Positions 7,538-16,319 of a stretch of 64,000 nt of DNA are shown piece after piece. This DNA is from Acidimicrobiaceae bacterium. Its GTDB lineage: Bacteria; Actinomycetota; Acidimicrobiia; Acidimicrobiales; RAAP-2. Below the pieces are notes generated by a model. That model did no database searches. It was given only the letters and a program-made list of their open reading frames with translations, and was not told where the DNA came from. The stretch's first letter is position 1. Every line of letters starts with the position of its first letter. The stretch lies in assembly GCA_003153575.1 (NCBI GenBank), contig PLZW01000032.1:1-64000 (forward strand). The letters run 5' to 3'. A program made the position numbers and the translations under genes.

Positions 7538-8722
7538 ATGGATGGCGAGACACCCCCTGCCGGAGGGCCGGCACGGCCCGGAGAGACCGAACGGAACAGG
7601 AGGTGGGCCGCCACCATGGCGGGCCACGGGGACGAGGGGATCACCTTCGCCCACGGCGACAGTCACGCCACCACCGGAGCCGACCTCCCCACCCCCGGAT
7701 TCGACCGGGTGGCCCGCGAGGAGCTGGAGCGGGACCTCCTCGCCCCCGGGGCGACCCGCGCCGAGGGGGCGGGACGGCGGGCCAGGACCGAGGAGCCCGA
7801 CCCGTGGCGGACCTGCTTCGAGCGCGACCGGGACCGGATCCTGCATGCGCCGTCGTTCCGTCGCCTGGCCGGCAAGACCCAGGTGTTCATCTTCCCCGAC
7901 GATCACCAGCGGACCCGGCTCACCCACGCGCTGGAAGTGACCCAGGTGGCAGCCGGCGTCGCCCGGGCGTGCCGGCTCAATGTGGCCCTGACCGAGGCCA
8001 TCGCCCTCGGGCACGACTGCGGGCACGGTCCCGGTGGCCACGCCAGCGAGGACGCACTGTCTCCCTACGTCGGCGGCGGCTTCGACCATGCGCCGTGGGG
8101 GGCAGATGTGTCACTCGCCTCCCTCAATCTGTGCGGCGAGACACTCGACGGCATCCGGAACCACTCCTGGTCCCGGCCGGCCCCGTCGACACCCGAGGGT
8201 GAAGTGGTTTCCTGGGCTGACCGGATCGCCTACGTCTGTCACGACTTCGAGGACGCGGTGCGCAGCGGCATCGTCACCGCAGCGGCCCTGCCCGACCTCG
8301 TGCGCGAGCGGTGCGGCGACCGACGGGGCCGACAGCTGGGCACCTTCATCGACGCCCTCGTCGAGACCACCTTGCGCACCGGACGGATCGGCATGGCCGA
8401 GGATCAGGCCGAGGCGCTGGCCGCGTTCCGGGCCAGCAACTACGAGCACATCTACCTGCGGCCGAGTTCAGTGGCCCAAGGCAAGTCGGTGATCGAGGTG
8501 CTGCAGGCCCTGGTCGAGTACTTCGGTGACCGGCCTCATCTGCTCCCCACAGCCGGGTTGGAAGACGAGGGCCTGACCGGTGGGGAGCCGGGCGCCGTCC
8601 ATGCCGCGGTCGCCTACGTGGCCGGCATGACCGACCGCTTCGCGTTCAGCCAGGCGGTGGCCCTGCTCGGTTGGGACCCGGACAAGCTACCGGTCGGCAT
8701 CGGGGTGACCGCGAGGTTCTAG
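7538..8722 (+). CDS. dgt: Deoxyguanosinetriphosphate triphosphohydrolase-like HD protein
   Basis: An HD-domain dNTP triphosphohydrolase of up to 394 residues. FERDRDRILH and FRRLAGKTQVF precede THALEVTQVA and the metal site LGHDCGHGPGGHASE; a further conserved stretch is SWADRIAYVCHDFED. It should cleave dGTP to deoxyguanosine and tripolyphosphate and so help balance dNTP pools. Two starts are possible. ATG 7538 lies 6 bases after CACACT (a weak leaderless signal). ATG 7616 lies 12 bases after AGGAGG and omits a low-complexity 26-residue head. The HD core is unaffected. Confidence 0.88.
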   Translation: MDGETPPAGGPARPGETERNRRWAATMAGHGDEGITFAHGDSHATTGADLPTPGFDRVAREELERDLLAPGATRAEGAGRRARTEEPDPWRTCFERDRDRILHAPSFRRLAGKTQVFIFPDDHQRTRLTHALEVTQVAAGVARACRLNVALTEAIALGHDCGHGPGGHASEDALSPYVGGGFDHAPWGADVSLASLNLCGETLDGIRNHSWSRPAPSTPEGEVVSWADRIAYVCHDFEDAVRSGIVTAAALPDLVRERCGDRRGRQLGTFIDALVETTLRTGRIGMAEDQAEALAAFRASNYEHIYLRPSSVAQGKSVIEVLQALVEYFGDRPHLLPTAGLEDEGLTGGEPGAVHAAVAYVAGMTDRFAFSQAVALLGWDPDKLPVGIGVTARF

Positions 8723-8815
8723 GCGCCGCACGGTTTCCCGGTGGCGTTGGAGCCGGCCGGGCACATTCCCTAGGATTGGAGCCATCGGGGAGGCACACCG
8801 ATCGAGGAGGTCCCC

Positions 8816-10162
8816 ATGGTCACCCGGGAAGCAGCACCACATGGGTCGGCGACCCCCAGTGGGCGGATCGGATCAGGGGGAGGTGGCGGCCCCCTCGCCG
8901 GCGGCGTCGCCGGTGCCCTGGCCCCGGTCATCACGGCAATCGTCGGTCCGGCGACACGCGTGCAGTTCCGGTTCTGGGACGGCAGCACGATCGGTGACGA
9001 CGGCGTCGGCACCGTCGTCGTGCACTCGGCCGACGCGCTGCGCAGGATCCTCTGGGCTCCCGGCGAGCTCGGCTTCGCGCGCGCCTTCGTGGCCGGTGAC
9101 CTTTCAGTCGAGGGAGACGTCTTCGAAGTCGTGGTCGCTCTGCGCGACGGGACCGCCCGGGACCTCCGCCGTCTCGACGCCCGCACCATCGCCGCCGCCT
9201 TGCGGTCGTCGAAGGCGATCGGCGGACTCGGCGCGCCGCTGCCCCCTCCCGCCGAGGAGAGCCGACCGGCCGGGAGGATCCACTCGCCGGCCCGAGATGC
9301 CCGGGCCGTCCGCCACCACTACGACGTCGGGAACGACTTCTACGAGTTGGTCCTCGGGCCGAGCTGGACCTACTCCTGCGCCCGATTCGTGACCCCGTCG
9401 ACGACCCTCGAGGAGGCACAGGCGGCCAAGCACGAACTGATCTGCCGCAAGCTCGGCCTGGACCGGCGCCCCGGTGCACGCCTGCTCGACGTCGGATGCG
9501 GGTGGGGATCGATGGCCATCCACGCGGCCCGCCACTACGACACCACCGTCGTCGGCGTCGCCCTCAGCCGCGCTCAGGTCGACGCGGCACGGGCCAGGGT
9601 GCGACAGGCCGGCCTCGCGGATCGGGTCGAGATCCGCTTCCAGGACTACCGGGAACTGAAGGGCGAGCAGTTCGACGCCATCTCGTCGATCGGTATGTTC
9701 GAACACGTCGGTTCGGAGCGGACCGCGGAGTACTTCTCCACGTTGCGCAGCATCCTGGCCCCGACCGGGCGACTGCTCAACCACGCCATCTCGTCCCCGG
9801 GTGGATCCCGCCTCGGGAGCCGGACGTTCATCGGCCGCTACGTGTTCCCCGACGGCGAGTTGATCGACGTGGGCGAGGTGGTGCTCGCCATGGAGCGTGC
9901 CGGCTTCGAGATCCGCGACGTCGAGTCGCTGCGCGAGCACTACGCGCGTACATTGCGCTGCTGGGTAGCCAACCTGGAATCCCACTGGGACGAGGCGGTG
10001 GCCATTGTCGGACGGGCCAGGGCCGACATATGGCGCCTGTACATGGCCGCATCGGCCATCGGATTCGAGGACGGGGGGATCGGCGTCCACCAGGTGCTGG
10101 GCGTCGTGCCCGGCGCCGACGGCACGAGCGGCATGCCCGCGACAAGGGGTGACTGGGACTGA
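8816..10162 (+). CDS. Cyclopropane-fatty-acyl-phospholipid synthase family methyltransferase
   Basis: A 448-residue protein of the CFAS/mycolic acid methyltransferase family, which adds a methylene or methyl group from SAM to unsaturated acyl chains in membrane lipids. The N-terminal half is the CFAS-specific region. HHYDVGNDFYEL leads into motif I DVGCGWGSMAIHAA, then VGVALSRAQ, and the active-site GMFEHVG. The start is ATG 8816, five bases after AGGAGG. A TAGGAT at about 8772 could be its -10, giving a leadered mRNA. It is a single gene; substrate chain and product cannot be told from sequence. Confidence 0.88.
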   Translation: MVTREAAPHGSATPSGRIGSGGGGGPLAGGVAGALAPVITAIVGPATRVQFRFWDGSTIGDDGVGTVVVHSADALRRILWAPGELGFARAFVAGDLSVEGDVFEVVVALRDGTARDLRRLDARTIAAALRSSKAIGGLGAPLPPPAEESRPAGRIHSPARDARAVRHHYDVGNDFYELVLGPSWTYSCARFVTPSTTLEEAQAAKHELICRKLGLDRRPGARLLDVGCGWGSMAIHAARHYDTTVVGVALSRAQVDAARARVRQAGLADRVEIRFQDYRELKGEQFDAISSIGMFEHVGSERTAEYFSTLRSILAPTGRLLNHAISSPGGSRLGSRTFIGRYVFPDGELIDVGEVVLAMERAGFEIRDVESLREHYARTLRCWVANLESHWDEAVAIVGRARADIWRLYMAASAIGFEDGGIGVHQVLGVVPGADGTSGMPATRGDWD

Positions 10163-10225
10163 CCGGGCCCGCTGAGGGCCGGCTGCGGGCATGATGCAAG
10201 GAGCCGATCCCGACCAGGAGGACCC

Positions 10226-10813
10226 TTGACCGACGCCGCCGATCCCATCAACTTGATCCGAAGGGCGTTCGACCAGTCGATCCGCCTGGTCGATGCCGTG
10301 CCGGCTGATCGGATGGGCGACCCGACGCCGTGCACCGACTTCGACGTACGCGCGCTCGTCGGCCACATGACGTTCGCCGCCGGCCGCCTGGCTACCGCAG
10401 GACGACGCCAGCCCATCATCGACGAGGCTCCGGTGATCACCGGCGTAGCCGACACCGAGTGGTCGGAGGCGTTCGGGGCGGCGGCCCGGTCGGCCATCGA
10501 CGCCTGGACGGCGGACGGCGCGCTGGAGGGCGAGATCACGCTCCCGTTCGGCACGTTCGCCGCGCCCGTCGTGGTCCTGATCTACGTGGAGGAGCAGGTC
10601 ACCCACGGGTGGGATCTGGCGGTGGCAATCGGACAGGAGGCTTCGCTCGACCCGGTGCTGGCCGAAGTGATCCTCCCGGTCGTCCAGCAGTTCATCCCCG
10701 TCGACGGAAGGGAAGAGGGGATGGGGTTCGATGCGGCGGTCGACATGCCCGATTCGGCCCCCGTCTACGACCGTTTGGCGGCCTACCTGGGCCGGCAGCC
10801 CGGACCCCGCTGA
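10226..10813 (+). CDS. TIGR03086-type protein with maleylpyruvate isomerase-like N domain
   Basis: A 195-residue protein of the actinobacterial DinB-like family (TIGR03086, mycothiol-dependent metalloprotein fold). It shows the usual layout: TPCTDFDVRALVGHM after a leading helix, and the late EEQVTHGWDLAVA. The early H of VGHM and the H of THGWD are where the family places metal ligands. It starts with TTG at 10226, four bases after AGGAGG; no better codon is present. Members use or resemble mycothiol-dependent enzymes, and the specific reaction is unknown. It lies tail-to-tail with mrp, seven bases apart. Confidence 0.75.
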   Translation: MTDAADPINLIRRAFDQSIRLVDAVPADRMGDPTPCTDFDVRALVGHMTFAAGRLATAGRRQPIIDEAPVITGVADTEWSEAFGAAARSAIDAWTADGALEGEITLPFGTFAAPVVVLIYVEEQVTHGWDLAVAIGQEASLDPVLAEVILPVVQQFIPVDGREEGMGFDAAVDMPDSAPVYDRLAAYLGRQPGPR

Positions 10814-10819
10814 CGGGCA

Positions 10820-11992
10820 CTACCGGACGGTGAGCTCCCGTCGGTAGACGCGGGCCGGCCCGAGGGAGGCGATGGTCGCGGCAAGCTCTGTGAACAGGGC
10901 GGCGGCCTCGCCATCGGGATCGGCCACCACCACCGGCACACCCTCGTCGCCCCCTTCCCGCAGGGCCGCCACCAACGGGATCTTGCCGAGCAAGGGCACC
11001 CCGAGGTCGTCGGCCAGCAGCTGGCCGCCGCCGCTGCCGAACAGTTCGTAGCGCTTGCCGTCGTCGCCGCTGAACCAGCTCATGTTCTCGATCACGCCGC
11101 GCACGGCCAGCTTGAGCTTGCGGGCGGCGTAGGCCGACCGCTGGGCCACCCGTTGGGCGGCCGCCTGAGGGGTGGTGACCACGAAGACCTCGGTCTTGGT
11201 CAGGTACTGGCCCAGGGACAGTGTGACGTCGCCGGTGCCGGGGGGCATGTCGATCAGCAGGAAGTCAGGCTCGCCCCAGTAGGCGTCGACCAGGAATTGC
11301 TCGAGTGCCTTGTGGAGCATCGGGCCGCGCCAGATCACCGGTGTGTCATCGGCGACGAAGAAGCCCATCGACAGGCACCGCACCCCATTGGCGGTCGGGG
11401 GCACGACCAGGTCCCCGATGATGAGGGGGTCGGTGGTGACGCCCAGCATCTTCGGGACCGAGAAGCCGTAGACGTCGGCGTCGAGAATGCCGACGTCGTA
11501 GCCGGCCCTGCCCAGGGCAACAGCCAGGTTTACCGTCACCGAGGACTTACCGACCCCGCCCTTTCCCGAGGAGATCCCGAGGATTCGGGTCTTCGACCGG
11601 GGCTCCATGAATTTGTTGGGCCGGCCTTCCTCGTGGCCGAGCGCCCCTCCGTGCTCGTGCCCGTGGTCGTCGTCCGAGGCGTGCATGGTGCCGCCATCGA
11701 CGGCGTCGCCCCGGAGGAGCATGCGCAGGTGGGCCCGGGCCTCGTCGTCCATCACTGCGGTGTCCACCAGGACCTCGTCGACACCCTCGACCCGGGCGAC
11801 TGCCGCCCGGACCCGGGCCGTCAGCTCGTCCACCTGTGGGTAGTGGGCCACCGGCAGCGCGAGCTCGACGGTGACCTTCTTCCGCTTCGTCCGGACCGGC
11901 CCGACCATGCCCAGCTCCCCGAGGGGGCGACGCAGCTCGGGGTCGGCCACATGGGCGACCGCTGCTGCGACCTGGGACTCGTCGATGGACAT
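10820..11992 (-). CDS. mrp: Mrp/ApbC family Fe-S cluster carrier ATPase
   Basis: A 390-residue protein with an N-terminal MIP18/DUF59 domain (about 1-100), a His-rich linker (SDDDHGHEHGG), and a P-loop domain with SSGKGGVGKSSVTVN, DADVYGFSVP, and IDMPPGTGDVTLS. It should carry and transfer Fe-S clusters to target proteins. The ATG at 11992 is preceded by AGGAG. It is divergent from a sufR-like regulator and near a cysteine desulfurase, making this an Fe-S assembly locus. The linker histidines could bind metal but are not a family requirement. Confidence 0.92.
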   Translation of the reverse strand: MSIDESQVAAAVAHVADPELRRPLGELGMVGPVRTKRKKVTVELALPVAHYPQVDELTARVRAAVARVEGVDEVLVDTAVMDDEARAHLRMLLRGDAVDGGTMHASDDDHGHEHGGALGHEEGRPNKFMEPRSKTRILGISSGKGGVGKSSVTVNLAVALGRAGYDVGILDADVYGFSVPKMLGVTTDPLIIGDLVVPPTANGVRCLSMGFFVADDTPVIWRGPMLHKALEQFLVDAYWGEPDFLLIDMPPGTGDVTLSLGQYLTKTEVFVVTTPQAAAQRVAQRSAYAARKLKLAVRGVIENMSWFSGDDGKRYELFGSGGGQLLADDLGVPLLGKIPLVAALREGGDEGVPVVVADPDGEAAALFTELAATIASLGPARVYRRELTVR

Positions 11993-12026
11993 GGGGGTTC
12001 TCCTGAGGCGAAATCGGCGTCACCGG

Positions 12027-12032
12027 TACACT
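12027..12032 (+). promoter_or_regulatory. -10 element, leaderless start of sufR-like gene
   Basis: TACACT followed by 7 bases and the GTG at 12040. It lies within the 47-base gap between divergent mrp and sufR, so one regulator binding here could affect both genes. Confidence 0.5.
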
Positions 12033-12039
12033 AGGGGAC

Positions 12040-12786
12040 GTGCAGCCCGACCCGGACAGCCCCGCGGCCCCCGTCACCTCGGACTCCGACGCTCAATTCG
12101 CCGCGGCGGTGACCGCGGTCACGTCCGCCTTCGGCGACCCCACTAGGCGCGAGATCTATCTCTTCGTGCGGTCCAATCCGGGGGCGACCGCCACCGAGGT
12201 GGCGGCCCGCTTCTCGCTCCACCCCAACGTGGCGCGCCACCACCTCGAGCGGCTGGCCGCCGGCGGCTACGTCGAGGTGACCATGGAACGGGCCGACGGG
12301 CGGGGTGCCGGCCGGCCGTCCAAACGCTTCCGGGCCATCGGTCCCGACCCCACCCTCGACCTGCTGACCCGCCGCGACGACCTGCTGGTCCTCCTTCTCC
12401 AGGAGGCGCTGCAGATGCTCGGGCCCCTGGCCGCCGAGGGGATGGCCGAACGGGTCGGCGAGGAGTATGGACGCCAGCTCGCCGGCCAGATGTCGCCCGG
12501 CGACAGCCAGCGGTCGCTGCGGACGGCCATGCACGCCATCGCCGACACCCTGACGGCCCACGGCTTCGCCGCCCACGCCGAGGACCAGGGAACTGCCACC
12601 GCGGTGGTGGCCGACAACTGTCCCTTCGGCGACGCCGCGTCGCAGTACCCGGTGCTCTGCGCCGTCGACCGGGGCATGGTCAAAGGACTGCTGGCCGGGT
12701 TGTGCGGGGATGACCCCGGCGCCGTGCCCGTGGTCCTGTCGTCGTCCCGGGCCCGGGGCGACGACGCCTGCAGCGCCGTGGTCTGA
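12040..12786 (+). CDS. sufR: SufR-like Fe-S regulatory HTH protein
   Basis: A 248-residue winged-helix regulator. The N-terminal domain has FGDPTRREIYLFV and a helix-turn-helix around TATEVAARFSLHPNVARHHLERL. The C-terminal half ends with cysteines at about 194, 207, 222 and 244 (NC-P-x11-C-x14-C and a last CSAVV), close to the cysteine pattern that binds an Fe-S cluster in SufR. It should repress Fe-S assembly genes when the cluster is present. It is divergent from mrp and 9 bases ahead of the cysteine desulfurase, probably in one operon. The start is a GTG seven bases after a TACACT hexamer, suggesting a leaderless mRNA. Confidence 0.78.
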   Translation: MQPDPDSPAAPVTSDSDAQFAAAVTAVTSAFGDPTRREIYLFVRSNPGATATEVAARFSLHPNVARHHLERLAAGGYVEVTMERADGRGAGRPSKRFRAIGPDPTLDLLTRRDDLLVLLLQEALQMLGPLAAEGMAERVGEEYGRQLAGQMSPGDSQRSLRTAMHAIADTLTAHGFAAHAEDQGTATAVVADNCPFGDAASQYPVLCAVDRGMVKGLLAGLCGDDPGAVPVVLSSSRARGDDACSAVV

Positions 12787-12795
12787 CCGTCGACC

Positions 12796-13947
12796 GTGGC
12801 CCGCCACTACCTCGACCACGCCTCCACCACCCCGCTCCGCCCCGAGGCCCGGTCCGCCATGGCCGAGTGGGCCGACCTCGGCATCACCGCCGACCCGGGT
12901 CGGGTCCACACCGAGGGACGCGTCGTCCGGGCCGCCCTCGAGGACGCCCGCGACCAGGTGGCCGCGTTGTTCTGTGTCCGTCCCCGCCAGGTGATCCTCA
13001 CGTCCGGGGGCACCGAGGCGGTGAACGCCGCCGTGTGGGGCGTCCTCACCGGAGTCGGCGACCGCGCCCCCGTCGCCTGCGCCGCCGTTGAGCACTCGGC
13101 CGTGCGCGATGCATCGACCCGCCTCGGCACATTGGTCCCTATCGGGGTCGACGGGCTCGGGCGCATCACGCCGGCGGCCGTCGGCGACGCCGTGGAGCGA
13201 AGCGCGGCCGAGCACGGGCGGCCGCCGGCGCTCGTGCACTGCCAGGCGGCCAACCACGAAGTGGGGACGGTGCAGGACTTCGAAGCGGTGGTGGCCTTGT
13301 GCCGCGAGCGCGGCATCACCGTCCACGTGGACGCGGTCGCCGCCGCCGGGCACCTCCCGCTCGACCTCGAGACGCTCGGTGCCGACCTGGCGGCGGTGTC
13401 GTCCCACAAGCTGGGTGGTCCCGCCGGGGTGGGAGCGCTCATCGTGCGCCGCGGTCTGCGGATCGAGCCGCTGCTGGTGGGCGGCGAGCAGGAGCGGGGT
13501 CGCCGGGCCGGCCTCGAGGACGTGGCGGGTGCCATCGGGTTCGGCGCCGCGGCCGCCGCGTTGGCCGAGCCCGGTCGGATCGACGCCGAGGCCCGTGCCG
13601 CCCGCGGATCCACCGACCGGCTGCTGGCCGCGGCCACCGCGGTCGGCGGCGTTCTCCCCTACGGCGACACCGACCGTCGGGTGCCCCACATCGTGTGCGT
13701 CGGGATCGAGGGCGTGGAGGCCGAGCCGGTCGTCCTCGGGCTCGACCAGGCGGGTGTGGCCGTCCACTCCGGCTCGTCGTGCTCGTCGGAGTCCCTCGAG
13801 CCCTCGCCCGTGCTCGAGGCCATGGGTGTCGACGGCGAGCGGTCGCTGAGGCTGTCGACCGGATGGTCGACCGTCGACGCCGACGTCGACGCCTGCGTCG
13901 ACGCATTCCCGGGTGTCGTCGAGCGCCTGCGTTCCCTCCGTTCGTGA
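12796..13947 (+). CDS. Cysteine desulfurase (IscS/NifS-like)
   Basis: A 383-residue PLP enzyme that removes sulfur from cysteine for Fe-S clusters or thio-modified tRNA. YLDHASTTPL opens the protein; SGGTEAVN, the PLP lysine in SSHKLGGPAG (Lys205) and the active cysteine in SGSSCSSESLEPS (Cys329) follow. The long flexible catalytic loop resembles class I IscS/NifS rather than SufS. The GTG at 12796 starts 9 bases after the sufR-like stop. No suf or isc scaffold is within view, so it may serve the nearby mrp product or tRNA thiolation. Confidence 0.88.
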   Translation: MARHYLDHASTTPLRPEARSAMAEWADLGITADPGRVHTEGRVVRAALEDARDQVAALFCVRPRQVILTSGGTEAVNAAVWGVLTGVGDRAPVACAAVEHSAVRDASTRLGTLVPIGVDGLGRITPAAVGDAVERSAAEHGRPPALVHCQAANHEVGTVQDFEAVVALCRERGITVHVDAVAAAGHLPLDLETLGADLAAVSSHKLGGPAGVGALIVRRGLRIEPLLVGGEQERGRRAGLEDVAGAIGFGAAAAALAEPGRIDAEARAARGSTDRLLAAATAVGGVLPYGDTDRRVPHIVCVGIEGVEAEPVVLGLDQAGVAVHSGSSCSSESLEPSPVLEAMGVDGERSLRLSTGWSTVDADVDACVDAFPGVVERLRSLRS

Positions 13948-13973
13948 CCACACGCGGGCCCCGTCGTCACCGG

Positions 13974-13979
13974 TAGGTT
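13974..13979 (+). promoter_or_regulatory. -10 element, leaderless start of quinone oxidoreductase
   Basis: TAGGTT followed by 7 bases and the ATG at 13987. Confidence 0.45.
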
Positions 13980-13986
13980 GGCCGGC

Positions 13987-14958
13987 ATGCGTGCCGTCGT
14001 CTGCAACCAGTTCGGTCCTCTCGACACCCTGGTGGTGGAGCAACGTGCCACCCCCGAGCCGTCCGAGGGGATGGTGGTCATCGACGTGGCCGCCGCCGGG
14101 GTGAACTTCGTCGACGGCTTGATCTGCCAGGGCAGGTACCAGCTGAAGCCGCCGACCCCGTTCGTGCCGGGCAGCGAGGTGGCCGGCACCATCTCGGCCG
14201 TCGGTCCCGGTGTCGCCGACTGGTCGGTGGGCGACCGGGTGCTGGTGTTCTGCGGTTTCGGCGGGTTCGCCACCAAGGTGGTTGCTCCGGCCCTGTCGCT
14301 GGTGACCGTGCCCGACGCCATCGACCTCACCCAGGCGGCCGCCCTCATCCAGAGCTACTGCACCATGCTCTTCGCGCTCACCCGCCGGACCACAGTGGCA
14401 CCGGGCGAGTGGGTACTGGTGCTCGGGGCCGGCGGGGGCATCGGTCTGGCCGCCGTCGACGTGGCCACGGCCCTCGGGGCCCGCGTCATCGCCGCCGCCT
14501 CCACTCCGGACAAGCTCGAGGCGGCGGTGGCCATGGGCGCCGAGGCCACCATCGCCTACGAGGACGACGACCTGAAGGTTCGGGCCCGCGAGCTGTCGGG
14601 CGGCGGGGTCGACGTGGTGGTCGACCCGGTCGGGGGGAAGCACGCCGAGCCGGCCCTGCGAGCCACCCGGTTCCTCGGGCGGTACTGCGTGATCGGCTTC
14701 GCGTCGGGGCCGATCCCCTCGATCCCGATCAACCAGGTCCTCCTCAACAACCGCACCATGGTGGGCGTGGAGTGGGGAGGCTGGACGTTCAAGGACCCGC
14801 TCGGCAACCGGGCCCTCATCGACGAGCTGATGGGCATGGTGGCCGACGGCCGGCTCCATCCGACCGTCCCCGGCACCCGGCCGCTCGACGCGGCGGCCGA
14901 GGTCATGACCGGGTTGATCGACCGCACGGTAACCGGCAAAGTCGTCCTGGTGCCGTAG
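13987..14958 (+). CDS. NADPH:quinone oxidoreductase (MDR superfamily)
   Basis: A 323-residue zinc-independent medium-chain reductase. The catalytic domain has GVNFVDGLICQGRY and FVPGSEVAG, and the nucleotide-binding Rossmann domain has LVLGAGGGIGLAAVDVATALGA. It lacks the structural and catalytic zinc cysteines of true alcohol dehydrogenases. It probably reduces quinones or enones with NADPH. The start is ATG 13987; an upstream in-frame TTG at 13978 overlaps the proposed -10. It lies 39 bases after the cysteine desulfurase stop with its own promoter signal. Confidence 0.83.
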   Translation: MRAVVCNQFGPLDTLVVEQRATPEPSEGMVVIDVAAAGVNFVDGLICQGRYQLKPPTPFVPGSEVAGTISAVGPGVADWSVGDRVLVFCGFGGFATKVVAPALSLVTVPDAIDLTQAAALIQSYCTMLFALTRRTTVAPGEWVLVLGAGGGIGLAAVDVATALGARVIAAASTPDKLEAAVAMGAEATIAYEDDDLKVRARELSGGGVDVVVDPVGGKHAEPALRATRFLGRYCVIGFASGPIPSIPINQVLLNNRTMVGVEWGGWTFKDPLGNRALIDELMGMVADGRLHPTVPGTRPLDAAAEVMTGLIDRTVTGKVVLVP

Positions 14959-15020
14959 CGCGGTGCCAGTCGGCCTGCGCCGTGCGTGGGCCTTGGACCG
15001 GGCCCAGCGGGTGATCAGGC

Positions 15021-16319
15021 TCAGATGGTGGGGATCCCGGTGGGGATCGGCTTGCCGGCGACCGTGTAGGCCTGATGGAGGACCGACGCCGCTTGTGCCA
15101 CCACGGCGGCCGGCGGCTTGTCCGCCAGGAACTCGGCGAACTGGTCGACGGCCCCCGGTGCGTTGCCGTCCGACTGCAGCAGGAGGGTGCCCAGGTAGAG
15201 GTGCACGGCGTAGTCGCCGGGGTCGAGGGCGGCCGCCCGGCTCAGCTTCGCCCGGGCGTCGCTGACCAGCGTGGCGCTGGCTCCCTGCTGGCCGATCCGG
15301 TATTCGAGCCACCCGAGCTGGGCGAGGGCCAGCTCGTTGTCCGGGTGGGCGGTGAGGACGGCCTGGTAGAGCTGGGCGGCGAGTCCGAGCTGGCCCTGGT
15401 TCTCGACGGCCGCGGCCTGGTCGAGGGCGCGGGACACCTGCTGGCTCGGGCTCAGCGCCACCGAGCCGGTGGCCGACTGTCCGGGAAGGCGGTCGGACGA
15501 GAACAGCGGGACGGCCAGTGCCAGGGCGGCCACGAAGCAGCCGATGGCGCCGGCCAGGAACCACGTGTTCCGGACCCGGCGACGGGTCGTCGTCGATCCG
15601 TCGGACACGACGGCGGCACCCGTCGCCACGGCGGGTTCGTCCATGAGGGTGGCCGTGGCCACCGCCCTCCGGTCGACCGCAGGCGCGGCGACCGTCGTGG
15701 CCGTCGTAGCCGCTGTGGCCAACGTGGCTGTGGCCGGACCGAGCGCGGCCAGTCGGGACAAGTCGCGCTGGCGCAGTGCCAGGTAGTCGGCGTCCGCCAG
15801 GTCGCCGGCCAGGTACTCGGCGTCGGCGTCGGCCAGCGACTGGGTGAGGAACAGCCGCCGCTCGTCGAGCGCCACCGGGTCGACCGTCGGGCCCCGCACG
15901 TCGGCATCGACGTCAGTGCCGGGCAGGCGGCGACGGACGAACACCCACACCAGCAAAGACGTCGCGGCCAGACCGGCGGCAATGGGCAGTACCCAGACCA
16001 GTGCCGACCACCCGCTGGCCGGCGGGTCGAGCACGATGGACGAGCCGTAGCGGGCGGTCAGGTAGTCCTCGATCTGTTGATTGCTGCGACCCTGGTCGAC
16101 CATGTGGAGGATGGTGGCCCGCACGGTCACCGCCGTCGATGCGCTCGACACGGCGACCGACAGGTCCTCGCAGCTCGGGCATCGGATCACCGACTCGAGG
16201 GCGGCGGCTCGCTGGGCGTTGGTCTGCGGCGACGACGAGAAGACGCCGCTGCCCACGAGGAGGGCCACGACGAGGACGACGCCCAGCAGCGTCCAAAGGG
16301 GGAAGTGCCTGGACTTCAC
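15021..16319 (-). CDS. ccmH: Cytochrome c maturation protein CcmH fused to CcmI-like TPR domain
   Basis: A 432-residue membrane protein. An N-terminal membrane anchor is followed by the CcmH thioreductase motif IRCPSCEDLSV (residues about 46-56) and a second membrane helix at about 105-127. A third helix at about 250-275 precedes a TPR region that resembles CcmI. CcmH reduces apocytochrome CXXCH thiols and CcmI delivers apocytochrome to CcmF; here both functions sit in one chain. An Ala/Thr-rich stretch joins the parts. It is last in the ccm operon and overlaps ccmG by 4 bases. Confidence 0.85.
   Translation of the reverse strand: MKSRHFPLWTLLGVVLVVALLVGSGVFSSSPQTNAQRAAALESVIRCPSCEDLSVAVSSASTAVTVRATILHMVDQGRSNQQIEDYLTARYGSSIVLDPPASGWSALVWVLPIAAGLAATSLLVWVFVRRRLPGTDVDADVRGPTVDPVALDERRLFLTQSLADADAEYLAGDLADADYLALRQRDLSRLAALGPATATLATAATTATTVAAPAVDRRAVATATLMDEPAVATGAAVVSDGSTTTRRRVRNTWFLAGAIGCFVAALALAVPLFSSDRLPGQSATGSVALSPSQQVSRALDQAAAVENQGQLGLAAQLYQAVLTAHPDNELALAQLGWLEYRIGQQGASATLVSDARAKLSRAAALDPGDYAVHLYLGTLLLQSDGNAPGAVDQFAEFLADKPPAAVVAQAASVLHQAYTVAGKPIPTGIPTI

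Noticed and set aside
12031-15564. A 1177-codon open frame on the minus strand
   Set aside because: It is antisense to sufR, the desulfurase and the quinone oxidoreductase, and its predicted protein is low-complexity. High GC makes such frames common.
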